From the NCBI RefSeq assembly GCF_030317105.1, contig NZ_JASZYG010000002.1, positions 310,001 to 374,000 on the forward strand: a stretch of DNA of 64,000 bases, written 5' to 3'. This DNA is from Variovorax brevis. Its GTDB lineage: Bacteria; Pseudomonadota; Gammaproteobacteria; Burkholderiales; Burkholderiaceae_C. The position numbers were made by a program, and so were the translations under genes. Below are positions 10,072-18,340 of this stretch, in pieces; position 1 is the first letter of the stretch; each line of letters opens with the position of its first letter. Under the pieces are notes generated by a model. That model made no database searches, was not told the DNA's origin, and worked only from the letters and a program-made list of their open reading frames with translations.

Positions 10072-11523
10072 ATGACTGCCATCTCCATGCTCATCGACGG
10101 CCGCGCCGTGAACGCCGCCAGCGGCGCGACCTTTGAACGCCGCAACCCGCTCGACGGCAGCGTGGCCACCACCGCGCCGGCGGCCACGGCGGCTGACGCG
10201 AAAGCCGCCGTCGAAGCCGCCGCCCGCGCTTTCCCCGCGTGGTCCGCGATGGGCCCCGGTCCCCGCCGCGCCTTGCTGCTCAAGGCCGCGCATGCGCTGG
10301 AAGCCAAGGGCGAGGCCTTTGCCGCGGCAATGGCGGCGGAGACGGGCGCCTCGGGCATGTGGGCTGGCTTCAACGTCCATCTCGCAGCGGGCATGCTCAT
10401 CGAAGCAGCCTCGCTCACCACCCGGATCAACGGCGAAGTGATTCCCTCCGACGTGCCGGGCAGCCTCGCGATGGGCCTGCGCCAGCCCGCCGGCGTCGTG
10501 CTCGGCATCGCGCCGTGGAACGCGCCCGTCATCCTCGGCGTGCGGGCCGTCGCCACGCCCCTGGCCTGCGGCAACACCGTCGTGCTCAAGGGCTCGGAGA
10601 TCTGCCCCGCCACGCACGGCCTCATCATCGAAGCGCTGCAGGAGGCCGGCCTGCCACCCGGCGTCGTCAACTTCGTGACCAACGCACCGGACGACGCGCC
10701 TGCCATCGTCGAAGCGATGGTGGCGCACCCGGCGGTGCGGCGCGTCAACTTCACCGGCTCCACCCGCGTCGGCAAGCTCATCGCGCAGACCTGTGCCACG
10801 CACCTCAAGCCCGTCATCCTGGAGCTGGGCGGCAAGGCGCCGCTCATCGTGCTCGATGACGCCGACCTCGACGCGGCGGTCAACGGCGCGGCCTTTGGCG
10901 CCTTTGCGAACTCGGGGCAGATCTGCATGTCGACCGAGCGCATCGTGGTGGATGCCAAGGTCGCCGATGCCTTCGTTGCGCAACTGGCTGACAAGGCATC
11001 GAAGCTGCCGCTGGGCGATCCGCGCCAGGGCCCAGTGGTGCTCGGCTCGGTGGTCGACATGACGACCGTCTCGCGCTGCAACGCGCTCATCGATGACGCG
11101 ATCGCGAAGGGCGCTAAGCTGGTCATCGGCGGCAAGGCCGACAGCACCCTGATGCCGGCCACGCTGCTCGATCACGTCACCGCCGACATGCGCATCTACC
11201 ACGAGGAATCCTTCGCCCCGGTCAAGGCCATCGTGCGCGTGAGCGGCGTGGAAGAGGCGGTGCGCGTGGCCAACGACAACGAGTTCGGCCTGTCGGCCGC
11301 CGTGTTCGGACGCGACGTGGCACGCGCACTCAACGTGGCGCGGCGCATCGAATCGGGCATCTGCCACGTCAACGGCCCCACGGTGCATGACGAAGCGCAG
11401 ATGCCCTTTGGCGGCACCAAGGGCTCGGGCTACGGACGCTTCGGCGGACAGGCGGGCATCGACGCTTTCACCGAACTGCGCTGGGTCACGGTGCAAACCA
11501 CTGAGCGCCACTACCCGTTCTGA
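10072..11523 (+). CDS. NAD(P)-dependent aldehyde dehydrogenase
   Basis: A 483-residue full-length aldehyde dehydrogenase. The catalytic cysteine is Cys285 in SGQICMSTER and the general-base glutamate is Glu251 in LELGGKAP. The NAD-fold motif FTGSTRVGKLI is present. Overall it resembles salicylaldehyde/vanillin dehydrogenases that oxidise aromatic aldehydes to acids; the exact substrate cannot be read from sequence. AAGGAG lies before the ATG, 33 bases after livF, so it is probably co-transcribed with the uptake system under the AraC-type regulator. Confidence 0.88.
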   Translation: MTAISMLIDGRAVNAASGATFERRNPLDGSVATTAPAATAADAKAAVEAAARAFPAWSAMGPGPRRALLLKAAHALEAKGEAFAAAMAAETGASGMWAGFNVHLAAGMLIEAASLTTRINGEVIPSDVPGSLAMGLRQPAGVVLGIAPWNAPVILGVRAVATPLACGNTVVLKGSEICPATHGLIIEALQEAGLPPGVVNFVTNAPDDAPAIVEAMVAHPAVRRVNFTGSTRVGKLIAQTCATHLKPVILELGGKAPLIVLDDADLDAAVNGAAFGAFANSGQICMSTERIVVDAKVADAFVAQLADKASKLPLGDPRQGPVVLGSVVDMTTVSRCNALIDDAIAKGAKLVIGGKADSTLMPATLLDHVTADMRIYHEESFAPVKAIVRVSGVEEAVRVANDNEFGLSAAVFGRDVARALNVARRIESGICHVNGPTVHDEAQMPFGGTKGSGYGRFGGQAGIDAFTELRWVTVQTTERHYPF

Positions 11524-11561
11524 ACCGCCGGCTTACAGCCAAAGCCATAGCCCACCAAAAA

Positions 11562-11596
11562 AGCGCGAATCTGGTGCGCGCGAACAACGCACCAGA
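11562..11596. promoter_or_regulatory. palindrome with NtrC-like half sites upstream of GT51-like gene
   Basis: A perfect 9-base inverted repeat, TCTGGTGCG at 11570-11578 and CGCACCAGA at 11588-11596. The left arm with its upstream flank reads AGCGC-N5-TGGTGCG, close to the NtrC consensus TGCAC-N5-TGGTGCA. A similar string lies at 12987-13003 before the next transporter. No T-run follows, so a terminator is unlikely. The regulatory role is inferred. Confidence 0.35.
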
Positions 11597-11654
11597 CCGG
11601 GCAATCATCGACACTCTGCCTTAGAGGGCGCCGCTGTGGCGCCGCGGGTGGGAC

Positions 11655-12944
11655 GTGAAAAAAGCTCTGCGCCTTGTGCTGTACATGCTGGCGGCGCTGT
11701 TCGTCACGGCGGGCATCGCGGTGTTCCTCATCGTGAAGCTGGTGCTCGCCCCGTCGGCGGGCGAGTGGGCCGAGCGCGTCAAGGTCGGCCCCATCGGTTT
11801 CGACGTGGGCGTTCCCACGGTGCTTCGCCTGGTCACGGCCTCGTGGTTCGCCCCTCAACTGGCCGGCCATTCCGTCGACACGCGCTTCGGAACGGTGCGC
11901 TTCGGCTGGGTCAACGCCACCAATGTGATGGAGCTCCAATGCGCGCCGTGCAGCATGGACGCGCCCGAATTCGGTGAAAAGCCCCTGAGCGTGGATACGC
12001 TGATGGTGACGGTGCGCCGCGACGTCGACGCCATGTTCGGCACGATCACCGCCACGCCCACCGGCTCCAGGGCAGGCGCTGCGGCGGTGAAGGGCCGATG
12101 GAACGGTCGGCTCTCGCAAAAAGGCCTGCAACTCAACGCCGACATCGAGGACGCACCCATCGCCCAGTGGTACCAGATCCTGGTGCCGGCGCTGCCCGAA
12201 CTGCAGCGTGCGCGGATCGGCGGCACGGCGTCGGTGCAGGCGCAACTCACGATGCCGGAGAAGGCCTTCACACTCAAGCCGCGCCTGTCGGGCTTCACGG
12301 TGGAAGGCCTGGGCGCACAGGCGGTGATCGACAACCGCCCCGGCTGCGGCGTCACCACCCAACTCAGCACCGAGAGCTGGCTGGCACGTGCCGTCGTGGC
12401 GGCGCAGGACGCTGACTTCTACCAGCACGAGGGCTACCAGCCCGATCAGTTCAGCGTCGCCTCGCTGCCTTCCTCCGGCAAGAAGTCGGACAAGGCGGCC
12501 GCCAAAGCCCCGCCACCAGACCGCTTCCAGTCTGGCACGTTGAACGAGCAACTCGCCCGCCTGCTGCTGCCCGCGCACTCGCGCGTCTACGCGCGGAAGA
12601 TGCGCGACCTGCTCTACGCGGTCGAAATGGATCGCACGCCCGGCAAGGCGCGCGTGGTGCAGGCGTTCATGGACAACGTGCCCTGGGGCGAGCAGACCTG
12701 CGGCGCCGAGGCGGCAGCGCGCCGCTACTTCAGGCGCAGCGCACGCTCGCTGGAGCCGGCTCAGGCGGTGTGGCTGGCCACCATGCTGCGCGACCCGCAA
12801 GAGTCGCTGGACAACTGGCGCCGCGACGGCCGCATCGACCATGCCCGCGCCAAGGCGGTGGCCGAAGCCATCCGCAGCATCACGCCCGGACAGCACGCCG
12901 CCGTCGTGCGCAGTGCGGCGTCGGCGAAATTCGCACCACCCTGA
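11655..12944 (+). CDS. GT51-like transglycosylase domain protein, probably degenerate
   Basis: A 429-residue protein with one N-terminal membrane anchor (about residues 4-33), an uncharacterised middle region of about 200 residues, and a C-terminal domain like the GT51 peptidoglycan glycosyltransferase of class A penicillin-binding proteins. There is no transpeptidase domain. The family's EDxxFxxHxG motif reads QDADFYQHEG, so the catalytic Glu is Gln251. The next motif (SGTLNEQLARLLL) also departs from consensus. RKMRDLLYAVEMD and a DNVPWG stretch match later motifs. It starts at GTG after a purine-rich stretch. It may bind glycan or act as a scaffold, or have altered chemistry. Confidence 0.72.
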   Translation: MKKALRLVLYMLAALFVTAGIAVFLIVKLVLAPSAGEWAERVKVGPIGFDVGVPTVLRLVTASWFAPQLAGHSVDTRFGTVRFGWVNATNVMELQCAPCSMDAPEFGEKPLSVDTLMVTVRRDVDAMFGTITATPTGSRAGAAAVKGRWNGRLSQKGLQLNADIEDAPIAQWYQILVPALPELQRARIGGTASVQAQLTMPEKAFTLKPRLSGFTVEGLGAQAVIDNRPGCGVTTQLSTESWLARAVVAAQDADFYQHEGYQPDQFSVASLPSSGKKSDKAAAKAPPPDRFQSGTLNEQLARLLLPAHSRVYARKMRDLLYAVEMDRTPGKARVVQAFMDNVPWGEQTCGAEAAARRYFRRSARSLEPAQAVWLATMLRDPQESLDNWRRDGRIDHARAKAVAEAIRSITPGQHAAVVRSAASAKFAPP

Positions 12945-12986
12945 GGCTGTGGCGGCACGCAGCGGGCGCACATCCGGATACAAGAG

Positions 12987-13003
12987 CGCTCGTATTTGGT
13001 GCG
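12987..13003 (+). promoter_or_regulatory. candidate NtrC-type enhancer site
   Basis: CGCTC-N5-TGGTGCG matches 10 of the 12 fixed positions of the NtrC consensus TGCAC-N5-TGGTGCA. It lies 29 bases before the sigma-54-like promoter at 13033, which is closer than the usual enhancer distance. Confidence 0.35.
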
Positions 13004-13032
13004 CGCGCCGAAGGCCCCGAGTGGGGAGGCGC

Positions 13033-13047
13033 TGGCACATGTCTTGC
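13033..13047 (+). promoter_or_regulatory. sigma-54 (RpoN) -24/-12 promoter
   Basis: TGGCAC-N5-TTGC, a full match to the sigma-54 consensus with the required 10-base spacing between GG and GC. Transcription would start near 13059, only two bases before the ATG of the transporter ATPase. That implies a leaderless message, a wrongly placed start, or a chance match. Confidence 0.5.
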
Positions 13048-13060
13048 GACACCGTTGGCA

Positions 13061-14161
13061 ATGGACGCTTCTACTGCCACCCCGCCCACAGCGGTTGAAA
13101 TCGTCGCCCTGACCAAGCGCTACGCCGTCGACATTGCGCCGGCGGTCGATCAGATCGACCTGCGCATTGCCAGCGGAAGCTACTGCTGCCTGCTCGGACC
13201 GTCCGGATGCGGCAAGAGCACCACGCTGCGCATGATCGCGGGACACGAGTCGGTGACGCACGGCGACATCCTCCTGGAGAACCGCAACATCACCAACCTG
13301 CCGGCCGCGGCGCGCGGCACGGCGATGATGTTCCAGAGCTTTGCCTTGTTTCCGCATCTCAGTGCGCTCGACAACGTGGCCTTCAGCCTGAAGATGAAGG
13401 GCGTTTCGAAGGCCGAGCGTCACCGCCGCGCCAACGAACTGCTCGAGCGGGTGGCCATGGGCCATCTGGCGCAACGCAAGCCAGCCGAACTGTCTGGTGG
13501 CCAGCAGCAACGCGTGGCGCTGGCCCGCGCATTGATCACCGAGCCGCGCGTGCTGCTGCTCGACGAACCGCTCTCCGCACTCGACCCTTTCCTGCGCGTG
13601 CAGATGCGCGCCGAACTGCGCCGCTGGCAGAAGGAGCTGGGCCTGACCTTCATCCACGTGACGCACTCGCAGGAAGAGGCGATGGCGCTGGCCGACACGA
13701 TGGTCGTCATGAACCATGGCCTCATCGAGCAGGTGGGCTCTCCGCACGCGGTCTACAACCATCCGGCCAGCGAGTTCGTGGCGCGCTTCATGGGCGGGCA
13801 CAACGTGCTGCAGACGCCCGCTGGACAGGTGGCGGTGCGCAACGACCACATGAAGATCGTTCCGGCGTCGGACCCCGGCGCGCAAGGCCTGGCCGCACAG
13901 ATCACCGACGTCGAGTACCAGGGCACCTATGTGCTGCTCGGCCTCGCGCTGGCCGATGCGCCGCCCGACGTCAAGTCGGTGTCGGTGCTGCTGCACGAAA
14001 GCGCCTTTCTCTCGCGGCCCTTCGAACGGGGCCAGCAGGTGCTGCTGTCCTGGGATGAAGCCGATGCCCGTGTGCTCGGCCCCGGCGTGCAGCGACCCGC
14101 GGCCAAACCCGTGCAACGCGCCAAGCCCAAACGCGACGAACTCTCGGCCATGGCGGCCTGA
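13061..14161 (+). CDS. polyamine-type ABC transporter ATP-binding protein (PotA-like)
   Basis: A 366-residue ATPase, first gene of a spermidine/putrescine-class importer operon. Walker A is GPSGCGKSTT (from about residue 46), the signature is LSGGQQQRVALARAL, and Walker B is VLLLDEPLSALD. A C-terminal TOBE domain follows (about 275-340). No Shine-Dalgarno precedes the ATG, and a sigma-54-type promoter sits immediately upstream. The product should energise the two permeases encoded downstream. Confidence 0.87.
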   Translation: MDASTATPPTAVEIVALTKRYAVDIAPAVDQIDLRIASGSYCCLLGPSGCGKSTTLRMIAGHESVTHGDILLENRNITNLPAAARGTAMMFQSFALFPHLSALDNVAFSLKMKGVSKAERHRRANELLERVAMGHLAQRKPAELSGGQQQRVALARALITEPRVLLLDEPLSALDPFLRVQMRAELRRWQKELGLTFIHVTHSQEEAMALADTMVVMNHGLIEQVGSPHAVYNHPASEFVARFMGGHNVLQTPAGQVAVRNDHMKIVPASDPGAQGLAAQITDVEYQGTYVLLGLALADAPPDVKSVSVLLHESAFLSRPFERGQQVLLSWDEADARVLGPGVQRPAAKPVQRAKPKRDELSAMAA

Positions 14162-14264
14162 ACGCTGACGGCGCCGGCACGCTCGTCAGCGCTGCCGTAC
14201 GCCACCACCACGTCCACCACTCCTCTTCCATAAGCAAACCACCACCAAAACCCGGAGGCCTTCC

Positions 14265-15539
14265 ATGTCCGAACCCATCGACAACAACTCAAACACTGGC
14301 CTCAAGCGCCGCTCGCTGTTGCAGGGGACGGCCGGCATCCTGGCGACGGGCATCGCGCCTTTCGTCCACGCACAGGAAAAGGTGGTGCTGCGCTACCTCG
14401 GCACGGCGGTGAACCAGGACAAGGCCATTGCCGAGAAGTTCAAGGCCGACACCGGCATCGAGATCCAGTACGTTGCCGTGACGACCGACGACGTGACCAA
14501 GCGAGCGGTCACGGCACCCAACAGTTTCGACCTGATCGACACCGAATATTTCTCGCTCAAGAAGATCGTGCCCACCGGCAACCTGAAGGGCATCGACACG
14601 AAGAAGATCAAGAACGCCGACAAGATCACCACGCTGTTCACCAAGGGTGAAGTCGGCGGCAAGAAGGTCGGTGACCAGGGCACGGCGCCCAAGAAGGTCA
14701 TCTTCCTGGAAGGCGAGAAGTCGAAGAAGTTCTCGGCCACGCCGACGCAGTTCATGTCGCTGATTCCGACGGTCTACAACGCCGACACGCTGGGCATTCG
14801 CCCCGACCTCATCAAGCGTCCGATCTCCTCGTGGGCCGAACTGCTGAACCCGGAATTCAAGGGCAAGGCCGCCCTGTTGAACATTCCCTCGATCGGCATC
14901 ATGGACGCAGCGATGGTGGTGGAAGCCAAGGGCATCCACAAGTACGCCGACAAGGGCAACATGACCAAGGCCGAGATCGACCTGACGATCAAGACCCTGA
15001 TCGAAGCCAAGAAGGCCGGCCAGTTCCGCGCGCTGTGGAAGGACTTCAACGAGTCGGTCAACCTGATGGCGTCGGGCGAAGTGGTGATCCAGTCGATGTG
15101 GTCGCCCGCCGTGACGGCCGTGCGCACCAAGGGCATCGACTGCACCTTCCAGCCGCTCAAGGAAGGCTATCGCGCCTGGGCCGCGGGCTTCGGCCTGCCG
15201 GCCACGCTGAGCGGCAAGAAGCTCGACGGCGCCTATGAGTTCATCAACTGGTTCCTTGACGGCTGGGCCGGCGCGTACCTCAACCGCCAAGGCTACTACA
15301 GCGCCGTGCTCGAGACGGCCAAGGCCAAGATGGAGGCCTACGAGTGGGCCTACTGGATGGAAGGCAAGCCCGCCACGCAGGACATCAAGAGCCCGAATGG
15401 CGACCTGCTGGCCAAGACGGGTTCGGTGCGCGATGGCGGCAGCTACGAGCAGCGCATGGGCGGCATCGCCTGCTGGAACGCGGTGATGGACGAGAACGAA
15501 TACATGGTGCGCAAGTGGAATGAATTCGTAGCGGCCTGA
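14265..15539 (+). CDS. extracellular substrate-binding protein (PotD-like)
   Basis: A 424-residue periplasmic binding protein of the polyamine/iron type. A twin-arginine signal is visible (LKRRSLLQG at about residues 13-21, cleavage after VHAQ), so it is probably exported folded. GGAGG lies 6 bases before the ATG. It is longer than PotD (about 350), as is common for uncharacterised members. The ligand is unknown; the hydantoin-racemase-like gene in the same operon hints at a nitrogen-rich cyclic or amide compound. Confidence 0.86.
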   Translation: MSEPIDNNSNTGLKRRSLLQGTAGILATGIAPFVHAQEKVVLRYLGTAVNQDKAIAEKFKADTGIEIQYVAVTTDDVTKRAVTAPNSFDLIDTEYFSLKKIVPTGNLKGIDTKKIKNADKITTLFTKGEVGGKKVGDQGTAPKKVIFLEGEKSKKFSATPTQFMSLIPTVYNADTLGIRPDLIKRPISSWAELLNPEFKGKAALLNIPSIGIMDAAMVVEAKGIHKYADKGNMTKAEIDLTIKTLIEAKKAGQFRALWKDFNESVNLMASGEVVIQSMWSPAVTAVRTKGIDCTFQPLKEGYRAWAAGFGLPATLSGKKLDGAYEFINWFLDGWAGAYLNRQGYYSAVLETAKAKMEAYEWAYWMEGKPATQDIKSPNGDLLAKTGSVRDGGSYEQRMGGIACWNAVMDENEYMVRKWNEFVAA

Positions 15540-15540
15540 T

Positions 15541-15666
15541 TTCACTCTTCCTCCTTCCCCCTCCGGGGGAAGGTCGGGATGGGGGCAGGCGGCGGTGGAA
15601 GAGTCAGTGTTTGTTCGACCGCCCAATGCCCCACCCCAGCCCTCCCCCGGAGGGGGAGGGAGTGAA
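15541..15666. repeat. palindromic intergenic element, copy 1
   Basis: The whole gap between binding protein and permease is one imperfect palindrome. TTCACTC at the left end pairs with GAGTGAA at the right end. Inside lie the C-rich/G-rich blocks CCCCCTCCGGGGGAAGG and CCTCCCCCGGAGGGGGAGG around a loop containing CGACCGCCC. The same layout recurs at 23977-24093, so this is a dispersed REP/BIME-like element rather than a local terminator. Confidence 0.75.
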
Positions 15667-15677
15667 GAAAGAACTCC

Positions 15678-16595
15678 ATGAGCGCACCCGCAACCTCCGC
15701 CCACACTGCTTCCCTCCCCACCCACACCGTCAAGGCGTGGTGGCAGGCGGCGCCGTTTGCGTTGGTGTTCCTGCTCTTCTTCCTCATTCCCCTCGCGCTG
15801 ATCGCCATGGTCAGCCTGTGGAACTTCAACGAGTACGAGCTGATTCCGGCCATCTCGCTGCGCAACTACTTCAGCATCTTCGAGGGCTGCTCGCACCTCA
15901 CCGACAACGGGGATTTCTGCGTCACGCTGTCGACCTACATCAGCACGCTCAAGTTCTGCCTGCTGGTGTGGGCGATCACGCTGCTGGTCGGCTTTTCGGT
16001 CGCGTACTTCCTGGCCTTCTACGTGCGCTCGACGACGGTGCAAACGGTGCTCTTCGTGCTGTGCACCGTGCCCTTCTGGACCTCGAACGTCATCCGCATG
16101 ATTTCGTGGGTGCCACTGCTCGGTCGCAACGGACTGGTCAACGAAGCGCTCATGCAAACGGGCCTCGTCGCCCAACCCGTCGAATGGCTGCTCTTCTCCG
16201 ATTTCTCGGTCGTGCTCGCCTTCGTGCATCTCTACACGATGTTCATGATCGTGCCGATCTTCAACAGCATGATGCGCATCGACCGCTCGTTGCTCGAAGC
16301 AGCCAGCGATGCCGGCGCGTCGGGCTGGCAGACGCTGTGGAACGTGATCGTTCCGCTGTCGCGCACCGGCATTCTCATCGGCTCGATCTTCGTGATCACC
16401 ATCGTGATGGGCGACTTCGTGACCATCGGCGTGATGGGCGGCCAGCAGATCGCGTCGGTGGGCAAGATCATCCAGGTGCAGACCTCGTATCTGCAGTTTC
16501 CGCTGGCTGCGGCGAACGCAGTGATCTTGCTGGCGGTCGTGCTGATGATCATCTGGGGGCTGACGCGGCTCGTTGATATTCGCAAGGAGCTCTGA
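15678..16595 (+). CDS. polyamine-type ABC transporter permease (PotB-like)
   Basis: A 305-residue inner-membrane permease with about six membrane segments. The binding-protein-dependent-transport (EAA loop) motif reads EAASDAGASGWQTLWNVIVP (about residues 212-231), as in PotB-class proteins. It begins right after the palindromic element and has GAAAG before its ATG. It pairs with the second permease downstream. Confidence 0.86.
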   Translation: MSAPATSAHTASLPTHTVKAWWQAAPFALVFLLFFLIPLALIAMVSLWNFNEYELIPAISLRNYFSIFEGCSHLTDNGDFCVTLSTYISTLKFCLLVWAITLLVGFSVAYFLAFYVRSTTVQTVLFVLCTVPFWTSNVIRMISWVPLLGRNGLVNEALMQTGLVAQPVEWLLFSDFSVVLAFVHLYTMFMIVPIFNSMMRIDRSLLEAASDAGASGWQTLWNVIVPLSRTGILIGSIFVITIVMGDFVTIGVMGGQQIASVGKIIQVQTSYLQFPLAAANAVILLAVVLMIIWGLTRLVDIRKEL

Positions 16596-16617
16596 ATGGA
16601 ACTTCGCGATTCCATTC
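16594..16617 (+). other. inverted repeat between the two permease genes
   Basis: GAATGGAA and TTCCATTC form a perfect 8-base stem with an 8-base loop, overlapping the stop codon of the first permease. No T-run follows. It may stabilise or process the operon mRNA. Confidence 0.4.
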
Positions 16618-16642
16618 GGCAAGCACGAGGCAAGGCCGCCGC

Positions 16643-17545
16643 ATGAGCAAGCTGTTCGCCCACCAGCTCCGCGACCCACGCCCAGCCGGCTTCTGGCCCC
16701 TGGCGATCGTCTTTGCACTCTTCGTGGTCTTCCTCTACGGCCCGATGATCACCATCTTCGTGCTCAGCTTCCAGGGACCTGAAGGCGGACTCACCTTTCC
16801 GTTGCGCGGCGTTTCACTGCACTGGTTCCACAAGCTCGCAGAAGGCCTCGGCACGGTCGACATCGGCGCCGCCTTTCGAAGGTCGCTGATGCTGGGCGCC
16901 GTGGTGATGCTGTTCACCGTCGTGCTCTCGGTGCTCGCGGGGCTGGCGTTTCGCAAAAAGCTGCGCGGCAGCAACCTCCTGTTCTTCGTGACGGTGGCCA
17001 GCCTCATCATGCCGTCGATCATCGTGTCGCTGGGCATCGGCCTGCAGTTCCGCCTGATCGACACCGGCATCAAGGACGTGCTGACCGCCATGGACGCCAG
17101 CGGCGCGCTGGAAGGCTACGGCACCGCGCTGGGCCTGCTCACGTCTGCGCTGGGCGCGCACCTCACGTGGACACTCCCCTTTGGCCTGCTCATCATGTTC
17201 GCGGTGTTCAACCGCTTCAACCCGGCCTTCGAGGAAGCCGCGCGCGACCTCGGCGCCACGCCCTGGCAGGGCTTTCGCCACGTGGTGCTGCCGCTGATCG
17301 GGCCGTCCATCGTCGGCATCGGCATGTTCGGCTTCACGCTGAGCTGGGACGAAATCGCGCGCACCTCGCAAGCCATCGGCGACGTGAACACGCTGCCGCT
17401 CGAACTGCAGGGCCTCACGTCCACGGTGACGACGCCGGCCATCTACGCGCTGGGCACCGTCACGACCATCGTGTCGCTGCTTGTCATGGGCCTGGCGCTC
17501 GGATCGGCCGCATGGTTGCGGCGCCGCGCGGCTCGACCGCGCTGA
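16643..17545 (+). CDS. polyamine-type ABC transporter permease (PotC-like)
   Basis: A 300-residue permease with about six membrane segments and the EAA loop motif EEAARDLGATPWQGFRHVVL (about residues 198-217). It starts 47 bases after the first permease. Together with the ATPase, binding protein and first permease it completes a PotABCD-type importer. Confidence 0.86.
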   Translation: MSKLFAHQLRDPRPAGFWPLAIVFALFVVFLYGPMITIFVLSFQGPEGGLTFPLRGVSLHWFHKLAEGLGTVDIGAAFRRSLMLGAVVMLFTVVLSVLAGLAFRKKLRGSNLLFFVTVASLIMPSIIVSLGIGLQFRLIDTGIKDVLTAMDASGALEGYGTALGLLTSALGAHLTWTLPFGLLIMFAVFNRFNPAFEEAARDLGATPWQGFRHVVLPLIGPSIVGIGMFGFTLSWDEIARTSQAIGDVNTLPLELQGLTSTVTTPAIYALGTVTTIVSLLVMGLALGSAAWLRRRAARPR

Positions 17546-17566
17546 CCAACAACGACGGGCCATTCC

Positions 17567-18310
17567 ATGCCACGGCTTCTCGTCATCAACCCGAACACCT
17601 CGGCGTTGGTGAGCGCGATGCTGCAGCACCACGTGAAGGCCGCCGTCGGCCACGGGCTCGACGTGACGACGATCACCGCGCGCTTTGGCGCGCCCTACAT
17701 CTCCAACGAATCAAGTTATGCAGTGGCCGGCCATGCGGTGCTCGACGCCTGGGCGGTGGCTTGCGCCAAGGAACTCGCGCCGGATGCCGTGCTGCTGGGC
17801 TGCTTTGGCGACCCGGGCCTGTTCGCGCTGCAAGAGGGCGCCGGCGTGCCCGTTGGCGGGCTCGCGCAAGCCGCCTTCCTGGAAGCCGCCACGCACGGCC
17901 GCTTTGCCATCGTCACCGGCGGCGAGCGCTGGAAACCGATGCTCGAAAGGCTTGCGTCGTCGCTGGGCTACGCGGACCAGCTGGCCGGCATCCACACCGT
18001 GAGGCAGACCGGCGCGGAACTGGCAGCCGATCCGGCGCGCGCGCATGTGCTGCTGGCCGATGCCTGCACCAAGGCGGCGGAGCGCTTCGGGGTGCAGGCC
18101 GTCATCCTGGGGGGCGCGGGGCTCGCGGGCATGGCAGTGGACATTGCGCCGCAACTGCCGTTTGCGCTCATCGACAGCGTGGAAGCCGGTGCGCGCTGGG
18201 CGCGCGAAGCCATTGCGGCGCCGACTCGGCACACAGCCGCCGCCGTCACGCCGGGACGCTTCGGCGTCGATTGGCAGAACGTGTCCTGGGAGCTCAGCGC
18301 ACTTCGCTGA
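17567..18310 (+). CDS. Asp/Glu/hydantoin racemase family protein lacking the second Cys
   Basis: A 247-residue member of the family that includes hydantoin and allantoin racemases, Asp/Glu racemases and arylmalonate decarboxylase. The N-terminal INPNTS motif and Cys79 (LLGCFGDPG) are intact. The matching second catalytic site, normally LGCAG, reads LGGAG, so residue 183 is Gly. Two-base racemisation by this family needs both cysteines. The enzyme may therefore be one-sided (isomerase, decarboxylase or hydrolase-like) or inactive. It sits 21 bases after the transporter genes, which suggests it acts on the imported substrate. Confidence 0.8.
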   Translation: MPRLLVINPNTSALVSAMLQHHVKAAVGHGLDVTTITARFGAPYISNESSYAVAGHAVLDAWAVACAKELAPDAVLLGCFGDPGLFALQEGAGVPVGGLAQAAFLEAATHGRFAIVTGGERWKPMLERLASSLGYADQLAGIHTVRQTGAELAADPARAHVLLADACTKAAERFGVQAVILGGAGLAGMAVDIAPQLPFALIDSVEAGARWAREAIAAPTRHTAAAVTPGRFGVDWQNVSWELSALR

Positions 18311-18340
18311 GCACGTCGAACTTCGCGGCGTGGGCGGTGC

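Noticed and set aside
11570..11596. The 9-base palindrome as a terminator for the aldehyde dehydrogenase gene
   Set aside because: No T-run follows and the loop is long; a regulatory site fits better.
13039..13098. A 19-residue open frame with a GGAGG about 10 bases upstream, overlapping the transporter ATPase start
   Set aside because: It could be a leader peptide, but it overlaps the sigma-54 element and shows no attenuator structure; more likely chance.
14289..16718. Long minus-strand open frame opposite the transporter genes (similar ones at 9202-11511 and 60532-62793)
   Set aside because: Low-complexity His/Asp/Arg composition typical of antisense shadows, and real genes occupy the plus strand.
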